Below, in pieces: positions 1-5,694 of a stretch of 5,720 nt of DNA. The DNA is from Alphaproteobacteria bacterium (GTDB lineage Bacteria > Pseudomonadota > Alphaproteobacteria > Rhodobacterales > Rhodobacteraceae). Numbering within the stretch: the first letter of the stretch is position 1; every line of letters starts with the position of its first letter. The stretch is from positions 1 to 5,720 of the forward strand of contig JAURMY010000251.1 of NCBI GenBank assembly GCA_030830465.1, given 5' to 3'. The translations under genes were made by a program, and so were the position numbers. The notes under the pieces are model-generated. The model worked only from the letters and a program-made list of their open reading frames with translations. It made no database searches and was not told where the DNA came from.

Positions 1-983
1 AGGGATATCTTGCTGCGCAGGGCACGCAGCACATCGGTCACCCCTTCGCGCGAAACGCCCGACATGATCATCAGGTTTTCCGCCCCGGCCCGCTTTAATG
101 CCGCCAGTTTCTTTTTGCGCTCATCCGCGGTCAGGGCGTCGATCTTGTTCAGGACCGTGACCCGCGGCTTGTCGGCCAGTTCGCCACCATATTCGACCAA
201 TTCGTTCAAAATGGTGCGGTAATCCTTGACCACGGTTTCAGAAGTACCGTCGAGCAGATGCAGCAAAACCGCGCAACGCTCGACATGGCCCAGAAACCGG
301 GTGCCGATGCCCTTGCCCTCATGCGCCCCGGCGATCAGGCCGGGAATATCCGCCACAACAAATTCCGCGCCGTCCACCCCGACCACGCCCAGATTGGGGT
401 GCAATGTGGTGAACGGATAATCCGCGATCTTGGGACGGGCGTTCGAGGTGGCGGCCAGAAAGGTCGATTTTCCCGCATTGGGCATGCCCAGCAGGCCCGC
501 ATCCGCGATCAGTTTCAGGCGCAGCCACAGGTCGCGTTCAATTTCCGGCTGGCCGGAATTGGCGCGGCGCGGCGCCTGGTTGGTGGCCGATTTGAAATGC
601 AGATTGCCAAAGCCGCCATTGCCGCCCTTGGCCAGCAGAACTTTCTGGCCAAGCTCGGTCAGATCGGCCAGAACGGTTTCCTGATCCTCGTCCAGAACCT
701 CGGTCCCGACGGGCACTTTCAGGATGACATCGTCGCCATCCTTGCCGGTGCGCGCCTGCCCCATGCCGCTTTGGCCGTTGCCGGCAAAGAAATGCGCCTG
801 ATAGCGAAAGTCGATCAGGGTGTTCAGCCCATCCACGCATTCCACCCAGACATTGCCGCCCTTACCGCCGTTACCACCGTCGGGTCCGCCGAATTCGATG
901 AATTTTTCGCGCCGGAAACTGATCGAGCCGTTGCCGCCCGCGCCAGACCGTACCGTGACTTTTGCCAGATCAAGAAATTTCAT
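1..983 (-). CDS. obgE: GTPase Obg (CgtA/ObgE), 50S ribosome assembly factor; 3' end cut by window edge
   Basis: Obg is an essential GTPase that binds the large ribosomal subunit, assists late 50S assembly and links it to stringent-response signalling. The window holds 327 codons. Residues 1 to about 158 form the glycine-rich Obg fold (for example GAGGNGS near 14-20 and [12 protein letters not shown] near 32-43). The G domain follows: G1 GMPNAGKS at 166-173, switch I YPFTT at 189-193, G3 DIPG at 212-215, G4 NKID at 279-282 and G5-like SGVSREG at 308-314. All GTP-binding motifs are intact. Homologues in this group run to roughly 340-345 residues, so only a short tail should be missing. The start is the ATG that gives the family N-terminus MKFLDLAKV; a Shine-Dalgarno-like AGGTGG sits five bases upstream. 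It lies 50 bases after the acetyltransferase gene on the same strand and is probably co-transcribed with it. Identification is secure from the motifs. Confidence 0.97.
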   Translation of the reverse strand, partial: MKFLDLAKVTVRSGAGGNGSISFRREKFIEFGGPDGGNGGKGGNVWVECVDGLNTLIDFRYQAHFFAGNGQSGMGQARTGKDGDDVILKVPVGTEVLDEDQETVLADLTELGQKVLLAKGGNGGFGNLHFKSATNQAPRRANSGQPEIERDLWLRLKLIADAGLLGMPNAGKSTFLAATSNARPKIADYPFTTLHPNLGVVGVDGAEFVVADIPGLIAGAHEGKGIGTRFLGHVERCAVLLHLLDGTSETVVKDYRTILNELVEYGGELADKPRVTVLNKIDALTADERKKKLAALKRAGAENLMIMSGVSREGVTDVLRALRSKIS

Positions 984-1033
984 GTGCCCACCTTTTGGCC
1001 CTACCTATGCGGTCCGGGTCCGACTGGCAATGA

Positions 1034-1570
1034 TTACAATGTTTTCAGAAAGGTCCAGGTGGGGACATGCGCAGCCCGCGACAAGGAAAACGCCTCAGCC
1101 TCGCCCAGATTGGCAAAACCGTTGGCTTCCAACACCCTTGCGGAGGCTGCGTTGTCCTGAAACACACTGGCCACGACCGACCGGTTGCCATGGGGATTGG
1201 CGGCCAGCAATGCCCCCAGCGCCTTTGAGGCATAGCCCTGATTCCAATAGTCCGGCGCGATCCAGTATCCGACCTCGGATTGGTTGCGATCCAGATATTT
1301 CAGCGCAATGACCCCAACCAGCGGCGGCCCGCCGGCCGCCCAGGTGTCAATCGCCCAGACATCTTCCAGCCGGTCAGGCCCGGTCGAGCGCGCGACATAA
1401 TCCTCGGCCGCTTCGCGCGACAGGGGAAAGGGAATTGATGTGGTCATCAAAGCAATGCGCCGGTCATTGGCAAACCGCGCCACATGCGCCGCATCGGATG
1501 TGACCAAGGGGCGCAGGCTGAAGCGGCCCGATGCAATCACCGGCTGGCGCGAAATGACTTCCAGTTTCAT
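1034..1570 (-). CDS. GNAT family N-acetyltransferase, RimJ/RimL-like
   Basis: Predicted cytoplasmic acetyl-CoA-dependent N-acetyltransferase of 178 residues. The N-terminal half begins with the usual 'SGRFSLRPLVTSDAAHVARF' strand-helix start (residues 14-33). The core beta-strand 'SEVGYWIAPDYW' is at 98-109, the acetyl-CoA pyrophosphate loop NQGYAS at 110-115 (the family Q/R-x-x-G-x-G/A motif, with A in the last position), and the closing 'DNAASARVLEANGF' at 139-152 is typical of GNAT proteins. The ATG at 1568-1570 is chosen over the TTG directly before it, because the strong GGGAGGT ribosome site at 1576-1582 is correctly spaced only for the ATG. Its A is shared with the TGA stop of the upstream exporter gene (TGATG), so translation is probably coupled. 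A GNAT gene between rpmA and obgE is common in alphaproteobacteria, which suggests but does not prove a ribosomal-protein or translation-related substrate. It could equally modify a small molecule such as an antibiotic. Confidence 0.9.
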   Translation of the reverse strand: MKLEVISRQPVIASGRFSLRPLVTSDAAHVARFANDRRIALMTTSIPFPLSREAAEDYVARSTGPDRLEDVWAIDTWAAGGPPLVGVIALKYLDRNQSEVGYWIAPDYWNQGYASKALGALLAANPHGNRSVVASVFQDNAASARVLEANGFANLGEAEAFSLSRAAHVPTWTFLKTL

Positions 1571-2172
1571 CAATGACCTCCCATCATTAACACATAGGCC
1601 ACACTGGCCACGGTCAAAACCGCCAGTGCCACCATCAGATACCGCTCATAAACCGTGCCGGCGACGCCTTGCGCCAGCCACTGACCACCCCGGCACCACA
1701 GGGGATGCAGCAGGGATTGAACACATAATAATGTCAGAGCTATGACAAATGTCGCCCGAAACAAGGGCGTGCCCGGTTCAACAAAGGTTGTGAAACCGGT
1801 GATGATCATCGCCCAGGCCTTGGGGTTCAACGGATGCACCCACAGGCCCGCCAGAAATCCCGGCGCCACCTGACCGGCCTGTCCGGGTTTCAGCGACAAA
1901 AAGGCAACCTTCCAGGCCAGCCACAGGATATAGGCCAACGACACCCATTTCAGCGCTGCAAACAGCATCGGATAGCCGCTGAGAACCCCCATGATGCCAA
2001 AGCCGATGGGCCAGATGATCAGTTGTTTGCCAAGCGCCACGCCCGCCACAAAGGGCAGCGCCGGGCGCAGGCCAAACCGCGCGCCGGTTGCCAGCAATGC
2101 CATATTGGCCGGCCCCGGTGTGCCGATCTGTGCCGCTGCGAATGCGGTGAAACCCAGGATTTCAACAGCCAT
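1570..2172 (-). CDS. LysE/RhtB family amino-acid exporter-like membrane protein
   Basis: A 200-residue, strongly hydrophobic protein, normal length for the LysE/RhtB translocators that export amino acids or their derivatives across the inner membrane. The family hallmark GTPGPANM is at residues 17-24 at the end of the first hydrophobic helix, and the second conserved element, NPKAW, is at 116-120 after 'GFLAGLWVHPL'. Hydrophobic stretches near 3-30, 38-62, 68-92, 118-131, 138-159 and 178-197 fit about six membrane segments. The substrate cannot be told from sequence; members of this family are often mis-assigned to lysine or threonine. The ATG start has a modest AAGGG upstream. The gene begins 23 bases past an intrinsic terminator that ends the rplU-rpmA unit, and its stop overlaps the next gene's start by one base, so it probably heads an exporter-GNAT-obgE transcript. 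Confidence 0.9.
   Translation of the reverse strand: MAVEILGFTAFAAAQIGTPGPANMALLATGARFGLRPALPFVAGVALGKQLIIWPIGFGIMGVLSGYPMLFAALKWVSLAYILWLAWKVAFLSLKPGQAGQVAPGFLAGLWVHPLNPKAWAMIITGFTTFVEPGTPLFRATFVIALTLLCVQSLLHPLWCRGGQWLAQGVAGTVYERYLMVALAVLTVASVAYVLMMGGH
1576..1582 (-). promoter_or_regulatory. Ribosome binding site of the GNAT gene, inside the exporter gene's 3' end
   Basis: On the minus strand this reads GGGAGGT, close to the anti-Shine-Dalgarno complement. It lies five bases before the ATG at 1568-1570 and only two before the alternative TTG, so it decides the start. Because it sits within the last codons of the exporter gene, ribosomes finishing that gene pass over it, consistent with translational coupling at the TGATG junction. 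Confidence 0.8.
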
Positions 2173-2195
2173 GTTTGCGCCCTTGGGCCTTGCCC

Positions 2196-2232
2196 AAAAG
2201 AAAAGGGACCGGTGCTTGTAACACCGATCCCC
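2196..2232 (-). terminator. Intrinsic (Rho-independent) terminator after rpmA
   Basis: On the minus strand the arms GGGATCGGTG (2231-2222) and CACCGGTCCC (2214-2205) form a 10-bp stem with a single U.G wobble and a 7-nt loop. A run of TTTTCTTTT (2204-2196) follows immediately. This is a textbook intrinsic terminator 26 bases after the rpmA stop codon. It ends 23 bases before the ATG of the LysE-family gene, leaving little room for a separate promoter, so some readthrough into the exporter-GNAT-obgE genes is likely. Confidence 0.9.
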
Positions 2233-2257
2233 TGAATGATTTCTGAACGGGTTCGGT

Positions 2258-2527
2258 TTACTCAGCGGCCTCCGCCACCGGGAGAACCGAAATAAAGGTA
2301 CGGCCTTTCAGGCCCTTGTGAAACGTCACCTGACCTTCGACGGTCGCGAAAATGGTGTGGTCACGGCCAAGGCCGACGCCCTCACCCGGGAACCATTTCG
2401 TGCCGCGCTGACGCACCAGGATATTGCCCGGGATCACGACTTCGCCGCCGAATTTCTTTACGCCCAGACGACGCCCGTCCGAGTCGCGACCGTTGCGGGA
2501 TGAACCGCCTGCCTTTTTATGTGCCAT
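2258..2527 (-). CDS. rpmA: 50S ribosomal protein L27 (bL27)
   Basis: Structural protein of the large ribosomal subunit whose flexible N-terminus reaches toward the peptidyl transferase centre and helps position tRNA. The 89-residue product is of normal length. It starts [18 protein letters not shown], the mature-type N-terminus without the cleaved extension found in Firmicutes. The L27 signature [15 protein letters not shown] is at residues 34-48. The C-terminus is a short acidic-alanine end (AEAAE). The ATG has an AAGGAG site eight bases upstream (2536-2541) that overlaps the TAA stop of rplU, giving a 12-base gap and tight pairing of the two genes in one operon. The terminator directly downstream ends the unit. 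Confidence 0.98.
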   Translation of the reverse strand: MAHKKAGGSSRNGRDSDGRRLGVKKFGGEVVIPGNILVRQRGTKWFPGEGVGLGRDHTIFATVEGQVTFHKGLKGRTFISVLPVAEAAE

Positions 2528-2539
2528 ATCGCGGGCTCC

Positions 2540-3058
2540 TTATGTCTTGTCAGCTGCGGGCTTGGCCGCTTTTTTGGCTGCGGGTTTCTTCGCAGCCGGT
2601 GCTTTCTCGGCCTTGGCCGGAGCGGCCTTTGCCTTGGGGGCGGCTTTGGCTTTCGGCGCGGCCTTTACGGCCGGCGCGGCTTCGGCGGCGACAGCGGGAA
2701 CCGAACCGGTGCCGATCGCGGCCTGAACGCCTGACTTGCCGGCCCCTTTGGCCAGAATTTCCGTTACACGCAGAACGGTCAGCTTCTGCCGGTGGCCCTT
2801 GGTGCGCTGCGAGCTGTGCTTGCGGCGACGCTTGACGAAATGGATCACCTTGGGCGCTTTGGCCTGTTCCAGGATCGTGGCCTGAACGCCCGCATCCGCG
2901 ATCATCGGCGCCCCGACGGTCACCTTGTCACCGCCCAGCATCAGAATATCATTGAATTGAACGGTTTCACCCGCCTCACCGACCAGACGTTCCACCTTCA
3001 GAACATCGCCGGCGGCCACTTTATACTGTTTGCCACCAGTTTTTAGTACCGCGAACAT
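2540..3058 (-). CDS. rplU: 50S ribosomal protein L21 (bL21) with a long Ala/Lys/Pro-rich C-terminal tail
   Basis: Large-subunit ribosomal protein that binds 23S rRNA and protein L20. Residues 1-103 are the complete L21 core, from [14 protein letters not shown] to the conserved basic rRNA-binding segment [16 protein letters not shown] (76-91) and [13 protein letters not shown]. The protein continues for about 69 residues beyond the usual end of roughly 103. This tail is low-complexity, made almost wholly of Ala, Lys and Pro, with a six-residue repeat KAAPKA at 132-137 and 138-143 and a partial third copy. Such tails occur in L21 of Rhodobacteraceae and resemble histone-H1-like domains in composition; their role is not known to me. 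The start is the ATG at 3056-3058, because AAGGA lies seven bases upstream and the protein then begins at the family N-terminus. An in-frame ATG five codons earlier lies upstream of that ribosome site and is rejected. Confidence 0.97.
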   Translation of the reverse strand: MFAVLKTGGKQYKVAAGDVLKVERLVGEAGETVQFNDILMLGGDKVTVGAPMIADAGVQATILEQAKAPKVIHFVKRRRKHSSQRTKGHRQKLTVLRVTEILAKGAGKSGVQAAIGTGSVPAVAAEAAPAVKAAPKAKAAPKAKAAPAKAEKAPAAKKPAAKKAAKPAADKT

Positions 3059-3183
3059 ATTCGCATCCTTCATTCACCCGCGTCTCTGTGGCCCCCGGAT
3101 CGGGTGTTTGTGCCTTGCGGCGCCTCGAACAGCGCGCCCTTTTGGGGCGAGATTGCATTGCAGACAGGGATAGCCCTGCAAGA
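3059..3183 (-). promoter_or_regulatory. Probable structured 5' leader of rplU
   Basis: Between the predicted transcription start and the rplU ATG are several short inverted repeats. CAGGG/CCCTG (arms 3174-3178 and 3165-3169, loop of 4) competes with CTGCAA/TTGCAG (3176-3181 and 3158-3163). CGCCC/GGGCG (3135-3139 and 3145-3149, loop of 5) competes with GGCGC/GCGCC (3119-3123 and 3134-3138). CACCCG/CGGGTG (3075-3080 and 3101-3106) ends four bases before the Shine-Dalgarno site. Ribosomal-protein operons are often autoregulated through such leaders, but GC-rich DNA also yields short stems by chance. No known leader family is recognised. Confidence 0.35.
3066..3070 (-). promoter_or_regulatory. 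Ribosome binding site deciding the rplU start
   Basis: AAGGA on the minus strand, seven bases before the ATG at 3056-3058. It falls between that ATG and an in-frame ATG at 3071-3073, so only the downstream ATG can use it. The resulting protein starts at the conserved L21 N-terminus. Confidence 0.75.
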
Positions 3184-3189
3184 TGGCGG

Positions 3190-3218
3190 TGTATCGGGGA
3201 TTGCCCGGTTCTTGTCAA
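3190..3218 (-). promoter_or_regulatory. Predicted sigma70-type promoter of the rplU-rpmA operon
   Basis: On the minus strand a perfect -35 box TTGACA (3218-3213) is followed after exactly 17 bases by GATACA (3195-3190), which matches three of six -10 consensus positions. Transcription would start near 3183, giving a 5' leader of about 125 nt before rplU. A strong -35 with a weak -10 is common in alphaproteobacterial promoters. The position in the only long gap upstream of rplU supports the call; no experimental start is visible from sequence. Confidence 0.65.
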
Positions 3219-3292
3219 GGGCGGTATCGGTCCACCGGGCACATAAAAGCAGCGCCCTGACCGCATTTTGAGCGCCTGGAATGTCAATCCCC

Positions 3293-3316
3293 GGGCTTTC
3301 GCGGCCCCAAAGGGGC
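3293..3316 (-). terminator. Weak candidate 3'-end hairpin of the TPR-sulfotransferase gene
   Basis: On the minus strand GCCCC-TTT-GGGGC (3316-3304) begins on the last base of the TAG stop. An alternative GGGC/GCCC pairing (3307-3304 with 3296-3293) overlaps it. There is no U-rich run afterwards, so this is not a convincing intrinsic terminator; termination may be Rho-dependent or occur elsewhere in the gap. The rest of the gap (3219-3292) holds a second TTGACA at 3282-3287 without a usable -10 box and nothing else recognisable. Confidence 0.25.
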
Positions 3317-5508
3317 TAGATTCGATCTTTCAGACGCGGATGCGCCATGAAAACCCCGGTGATATCCGCAAGGTCGCTTTCATAGCGTTTCCACATGCGC
3401 GACGAACCGGACGAAATCTTTTGCCGCGACTGAAAGACACTCAGGGTGCTTACAGCGCGATCATTGCGCTCCGGATGGAGGCATGCCTCATTCCAGTCCA
3501 GCCCCGCAGCCGCAATCATGGATCTGATTTCGCGATCCGGATCGGATACCAGTTTATCATAGTCAACTTCGATCATACGATCGGGAAACATTCGCCGCCA
3601 GTGATCCATCATGTCGTCATACATGACATAATAATCGGCCAGTTCTTTCTGGTTATTGGCATAGCTGTGGGTGCCGTCGATGAACCGGTTCTTATAGATC
3701 GACAGACAGGTGTCGACCGGATTTCTGAAGACATGGATCACTTTTGCATTCGGCAACAGCGACAACAGGAAACCGATGACCACAAATGTATGGGGCGTCT
3801 TGTCGGTTACAAATTTTCGGCCCCCGGCGCGCTGCTTCATCGCCTCAACCACCGTGCGGGTCTTGCGCCGGAACATATTCGGTTTCAACCGGTTGGCGGG
3901 CAGAAATGACGCCGATTTGCCCTTGATTTCGTTCACAACCATCGCGACAAAATCCCCGGTTTCACCGGCACCGGAGACTTCCGGGTGGCTGGACAAAATC
4001 TGTTCCGTCATTGTGGTTCCGGATCTTGGCATCCCGACAATAAAAATCGGCGCCGCGTCATCGCAGGCAGCCGTCGCAAGGGTATCGAAAAACGCCTTGT
4101 CGTAATGGGCTTTCATTGTGTCAAAGTCGGCTTTCACCTGATCGTGGTAATATGCCAGATTGCGCCGCATGGCGGCGTTCGCGGCATTCAAATACCCAAA
4201 GACTTTTTGATACTGGCCGGTGTCTTCCATCGCTTTTGCCAAGGCAAAGCCGGCCTCAACCCCCGTGTCGAGGTTGAAATCCACCGGATCGAGCGCGTCC
4301 AGCATCTGGGCCAGAACCGGGTCTTCTTTCGTCCATTTCCGAATGCGGCTGAGATGTAGAAAGGCAGCCGCATTTCTGGGATTGTCGGCGATCACACTCA
4401 AATACCCGTCTTCGGCCGCCTTGAATTCGCCCAGGACCGCTTGGGTTTGGGCAAGACTGATGCGCAAATTCTCTGACTGCGGAAAATCCGCCAAAGCCGC
4501 CAGAAGTTCGCTGCGCGACATGGCATAATCTTCGGCGTGCCGTAAGGCATTGCCAATTTCGCCCAACACCAATTCGCGCTGTGCATCCGTCGCCAGACGC
4601 GGCAGAACGGCGCGAAACGCCGTCAAGGACGCCGCGCTTTCGCCCTTTGCGCCCATGGCCTTGGCCCGTCCGATTTGGGCATCAATCGAGTCCGGCTGCA
4701 ATTGCAATGCCGCGCTGAAAGACCGCAAAGCGGCGTCATAGGCCGCCAGGGCCATCTGAACCTCGCCCATGTTCAAATGGGCCGAGGCCATCTTGGGCGC
4801 AAGTTTCAACGCGGTCTTCAGGGCGTCGGCGGCCTGTTCAAACAGGGACAGATCAAACAGAGCCCGGCCCAGATTACCAAAGCCATCGGCGAACCGGGGA
4901 TCCGCCTTGGTTGCATCAAGAAAATATTCAGCAGCCTCCCTGAATGCGCCGTCTTGCATTCGCATGACGCCTTTGAAATTGCAGAGAAACGCGACACCGG
5001 GATGGCTTGCCAACAGCGCATCGACCAGACTTTCGGCCGCTTTAAGGTTGCCATTTTGAAACAACATCACAGCCCGGTCGACTTCGGCCTTTGGAACGGT
5101 CCCCAGCGCCGTTGTCGATTGCGATTCCTCGTTTTGCAGGGTCTGGGAAAGAACCTGCATTTCAGACGCTGTGAACCGATTGGCCGCCGCCCGTTTCAAG
5201 CTGCGTTTGGCTTGTTTTTTCAGGCCCAGACCAACCTGCGTTTCAATCAGCAATTGCCAGGCATCCAGGGATTGCGGCAGCAGGCTTGCGGCCTTTTCCA
5301 GATGACTTTGCGCGTTCTGCGCCCGATTGGTCTGCACCAGCAACCGGCCAAGATGAAAATTGACCTCTGGTTGGTTCGGCAACTTGCCCAGAATGGCGCG
5401 GTACATACCTTCGGCTTCACTGAACAATCCGGCATTATGGGCTTGCAAGGCTTGAAAAAAAGCCTGTTGCGGATTGGACATCCCGGAATTTTGGTTCAGT
5501 GGAAACAT
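3316..5508 (-). CDS. TPR-repeat protein with C-terminal PAPS-dependent sulfotransferase domain
   Basis: A 730-residue two-part protein. Residues about 12-380 are tandem tetratricopeptide repeats of 34 residues, roughly ten, some degenerate. Clear units include 173-206, 207-240 (with GNLGRALFDLSLFEQAADAL) and 241-274. A linker at 381-485 is followed by a sulfotransferase domain. Its 5'-phosphosulfate loop is PIFIVGMPRSGTT (487-499), and the 3'-phosphate-binding segment is VFRNPVDTCLSIYKNRF (593-609), with Arg595 and Ser603 at the expected places. A late WKRYESDL element (706-713) is also typical. It should transfer sulfate from PAPS to a hydroxyl or amine; the TPR array probably recruits the acceptor or a partner. 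The family resembles tyrosylprotein sulfotransferases, but no substrate is indicated. I see no signal peptide or membrane segment. The ATG at 5508 has only AAGGG eleven bases upstream. The in-frame ATG at 5479-5481 (Met10) is an alternative. It is a lone gene with its own likely promoter. Confidence 0.92.
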   Translation of the reverse strand: MFPLNQNSGMSNPQQAFFQALQAHNAGLFSEAEGMYRAILGKLPNQPEVNFHLGRLLVQTNRAQNAQSHLEKAASLLPQSLDAWQLLIETQVGLGLKKQAKRSLKRAAANRFTASEMQVLSQTLQNEESQSTTALGTVPKAEVDRAVMLFQNGNLKAAESLVDALLASHPGVAFLCNFKGVMRMQDGAFREAAEYFLDATKADPRFADGFGNLGRALFDLSLFEQAADALKTALKLAPKMASAHLNMGEVQMALAAYDAALRSFSAALQLQPDSIDAQIGRAKAMGAKGESAASLTAFRAVLPRLATDAQRELVLGEIGNALRHAEDYAMSRSELLAALADFPQSENLRISLAQTQAVLGEFKAAEDGYLSVIADNPRNAAAFLHLSRIRKWTKEDPVLAQMLDALDPVDFNLDTGVEAGFALAKAMEDTGQYQKVFGYLNAANAAMRRNLAYYHDQVKADFDTMKAHYDKAFFDTLATAACDDAAPIFIVGMPRSGTTMTEQILSSHPEVSGAGETGDFVAMVVNEIKGKSASFLPANRLKPNMFRRKTRTVVEAMKQRAGGRKFVTDKTPHTFVVIGFLLSLLPNAKVIHVFRNPVDTCLSIYKNRFIDGTHSYANNQKELADYYVMYDDMMDHWRRMFPDRMIEVDYDKLVSDPDREIRSMIAAAGLDWNEACLHPERNDRAVSTLSVFQSRQKISSGSSRMWKRYESDLADITGVFMAHPRLKDRI

Positions 5509-5536
5509 AGGTCTTGTCGCCCTTTGGATTTGGCCC

Positions 5537-5549
5537 GATCCGGCGGATC
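5537..5549. repeat. 13-bp palindrome at the candidate sulfotransferase promoter
   Basis: GATCCG-G-CGGATC is perfectly symmetric around base 5543. It overlaps the downstream part of the candidate -10 box and the expected transcription start of the sulfotransferase gene, a position suitable for a repressor operator. No known regulator site is recognised. Confidence 0.35.
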
Positions 5550-5575
5550 ATGGCACAGTGCCTGCCTGAAATCAA
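5547..5575 (-). promoter_or_regulatory. Candidate promoter of the TPR-sulfotransferase gene
   Basis: On the minus strand TTGATT (5575-5570, four of six matches to the -35 consensus) is followed after 17 bases by CATGAT (5552-5547, four of six to the -10). The start would be near 5540, about 30 bases before the ATG at 5508. The spacing is ideal but both boxes are imperfect, so this is only a candidate. Confidence 0.4.
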
Positions 5576-5580
5576 AGGGC

Positions 5581-5616
5581 CGCTTGGCCCGGCTTGTTGC
5601 CGGACGCGTGCAAGCG
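5581..5616. repeat. Two-tier inverted repeat upstream of the sulfotransferase promoter
   Basis: An outer pair CGCTTG (5581-5586) and CAAGCG (5611-5616) encloses an inner pair CCGGC (5589-5593) and GCCGG (5599-5603) around TTGTT. The internal loop is asymmetric, 2 against 7 bases. There is no T-run typical of a terminator on either strand, although plus-strand AAATTTT follows nine bases later. It lies between the two divergent transcription units and could be a structured DNA or RNA element or chance. Confidence 0.3.
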
Positions 5617-5638
5617 GGCAGAAATTTTGAAACCCCAC

Positions 5639-5667
5639 TTGTAAACAGCTGCCACCCCGACTAAACA
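5639..5667 (+). promoter_or_regulatory. Weak candidate promoter of the serine tRNA gene
   Basis: TTGTAA (5639-5644) and TAAACA (5662-5667) are separated by 17 bases and lie 27 bases before the mature tRNA start. Matches to consensus are limited to four and three of six, so the call rests mainly on spacing and position. Confidence 0.3.
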
Positions 5668-5694
5668 CCCCTCGTTCGGACCCGAACACTTCGC

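Noticed and set aside
258..1160. Plus-strand open frame of 300 codons opposite obgE
   Set aside because: It is antisense to a complete, motif-bearing Obg coding sequence. Its translation has no recognisable domain and runs past the obgE start into the acetyltransferase gene, typical of a GC-rich shadow frame.
1571..1573. TTG as start of the GNAT gene
   Set aside because: It is only two bases from the Shine-Dalgarno sequence, while the next codon is an ATG at proper spacing.
3071..3073. Upstream ATG as start of rplU
   Set aside because: The AAGGA ribosome site lies downstream of it, and it would add MKDAN ahead of the conserved L21 N-terminus.
3282..3287. Second TTGACA on the minus strand in the rplU upstream gap
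   Set aside because: At 16-18 bases downstream there is only GC-rich sequence such as GCGGTC, with no usable -10 box.
3268..3909. Plus-strand open frame of 213 codons opposite the sulfotransferase domain
   Set aside because: It is antisense to the conserved catalytic part of the sulfotransferase and has no recognisable family features.
4675..5664. Plus-strand open frame of 329 codons opposite the TPR-sulfotransferase
   Set aside because: The minus-strand frame holds TPR periodicity and PAPS motifs. The plus-strand product is rich in Arg, Gln and Gly with no domain, so it is a shadow.
5435..5689. Minus-strand open frame of 84 codons overlapping the sulfotransferase start
   Set aside because: It is out of frame with the TPR protein, covers its promoter region, and resembles no family; no ribosome site was identified that would support it.
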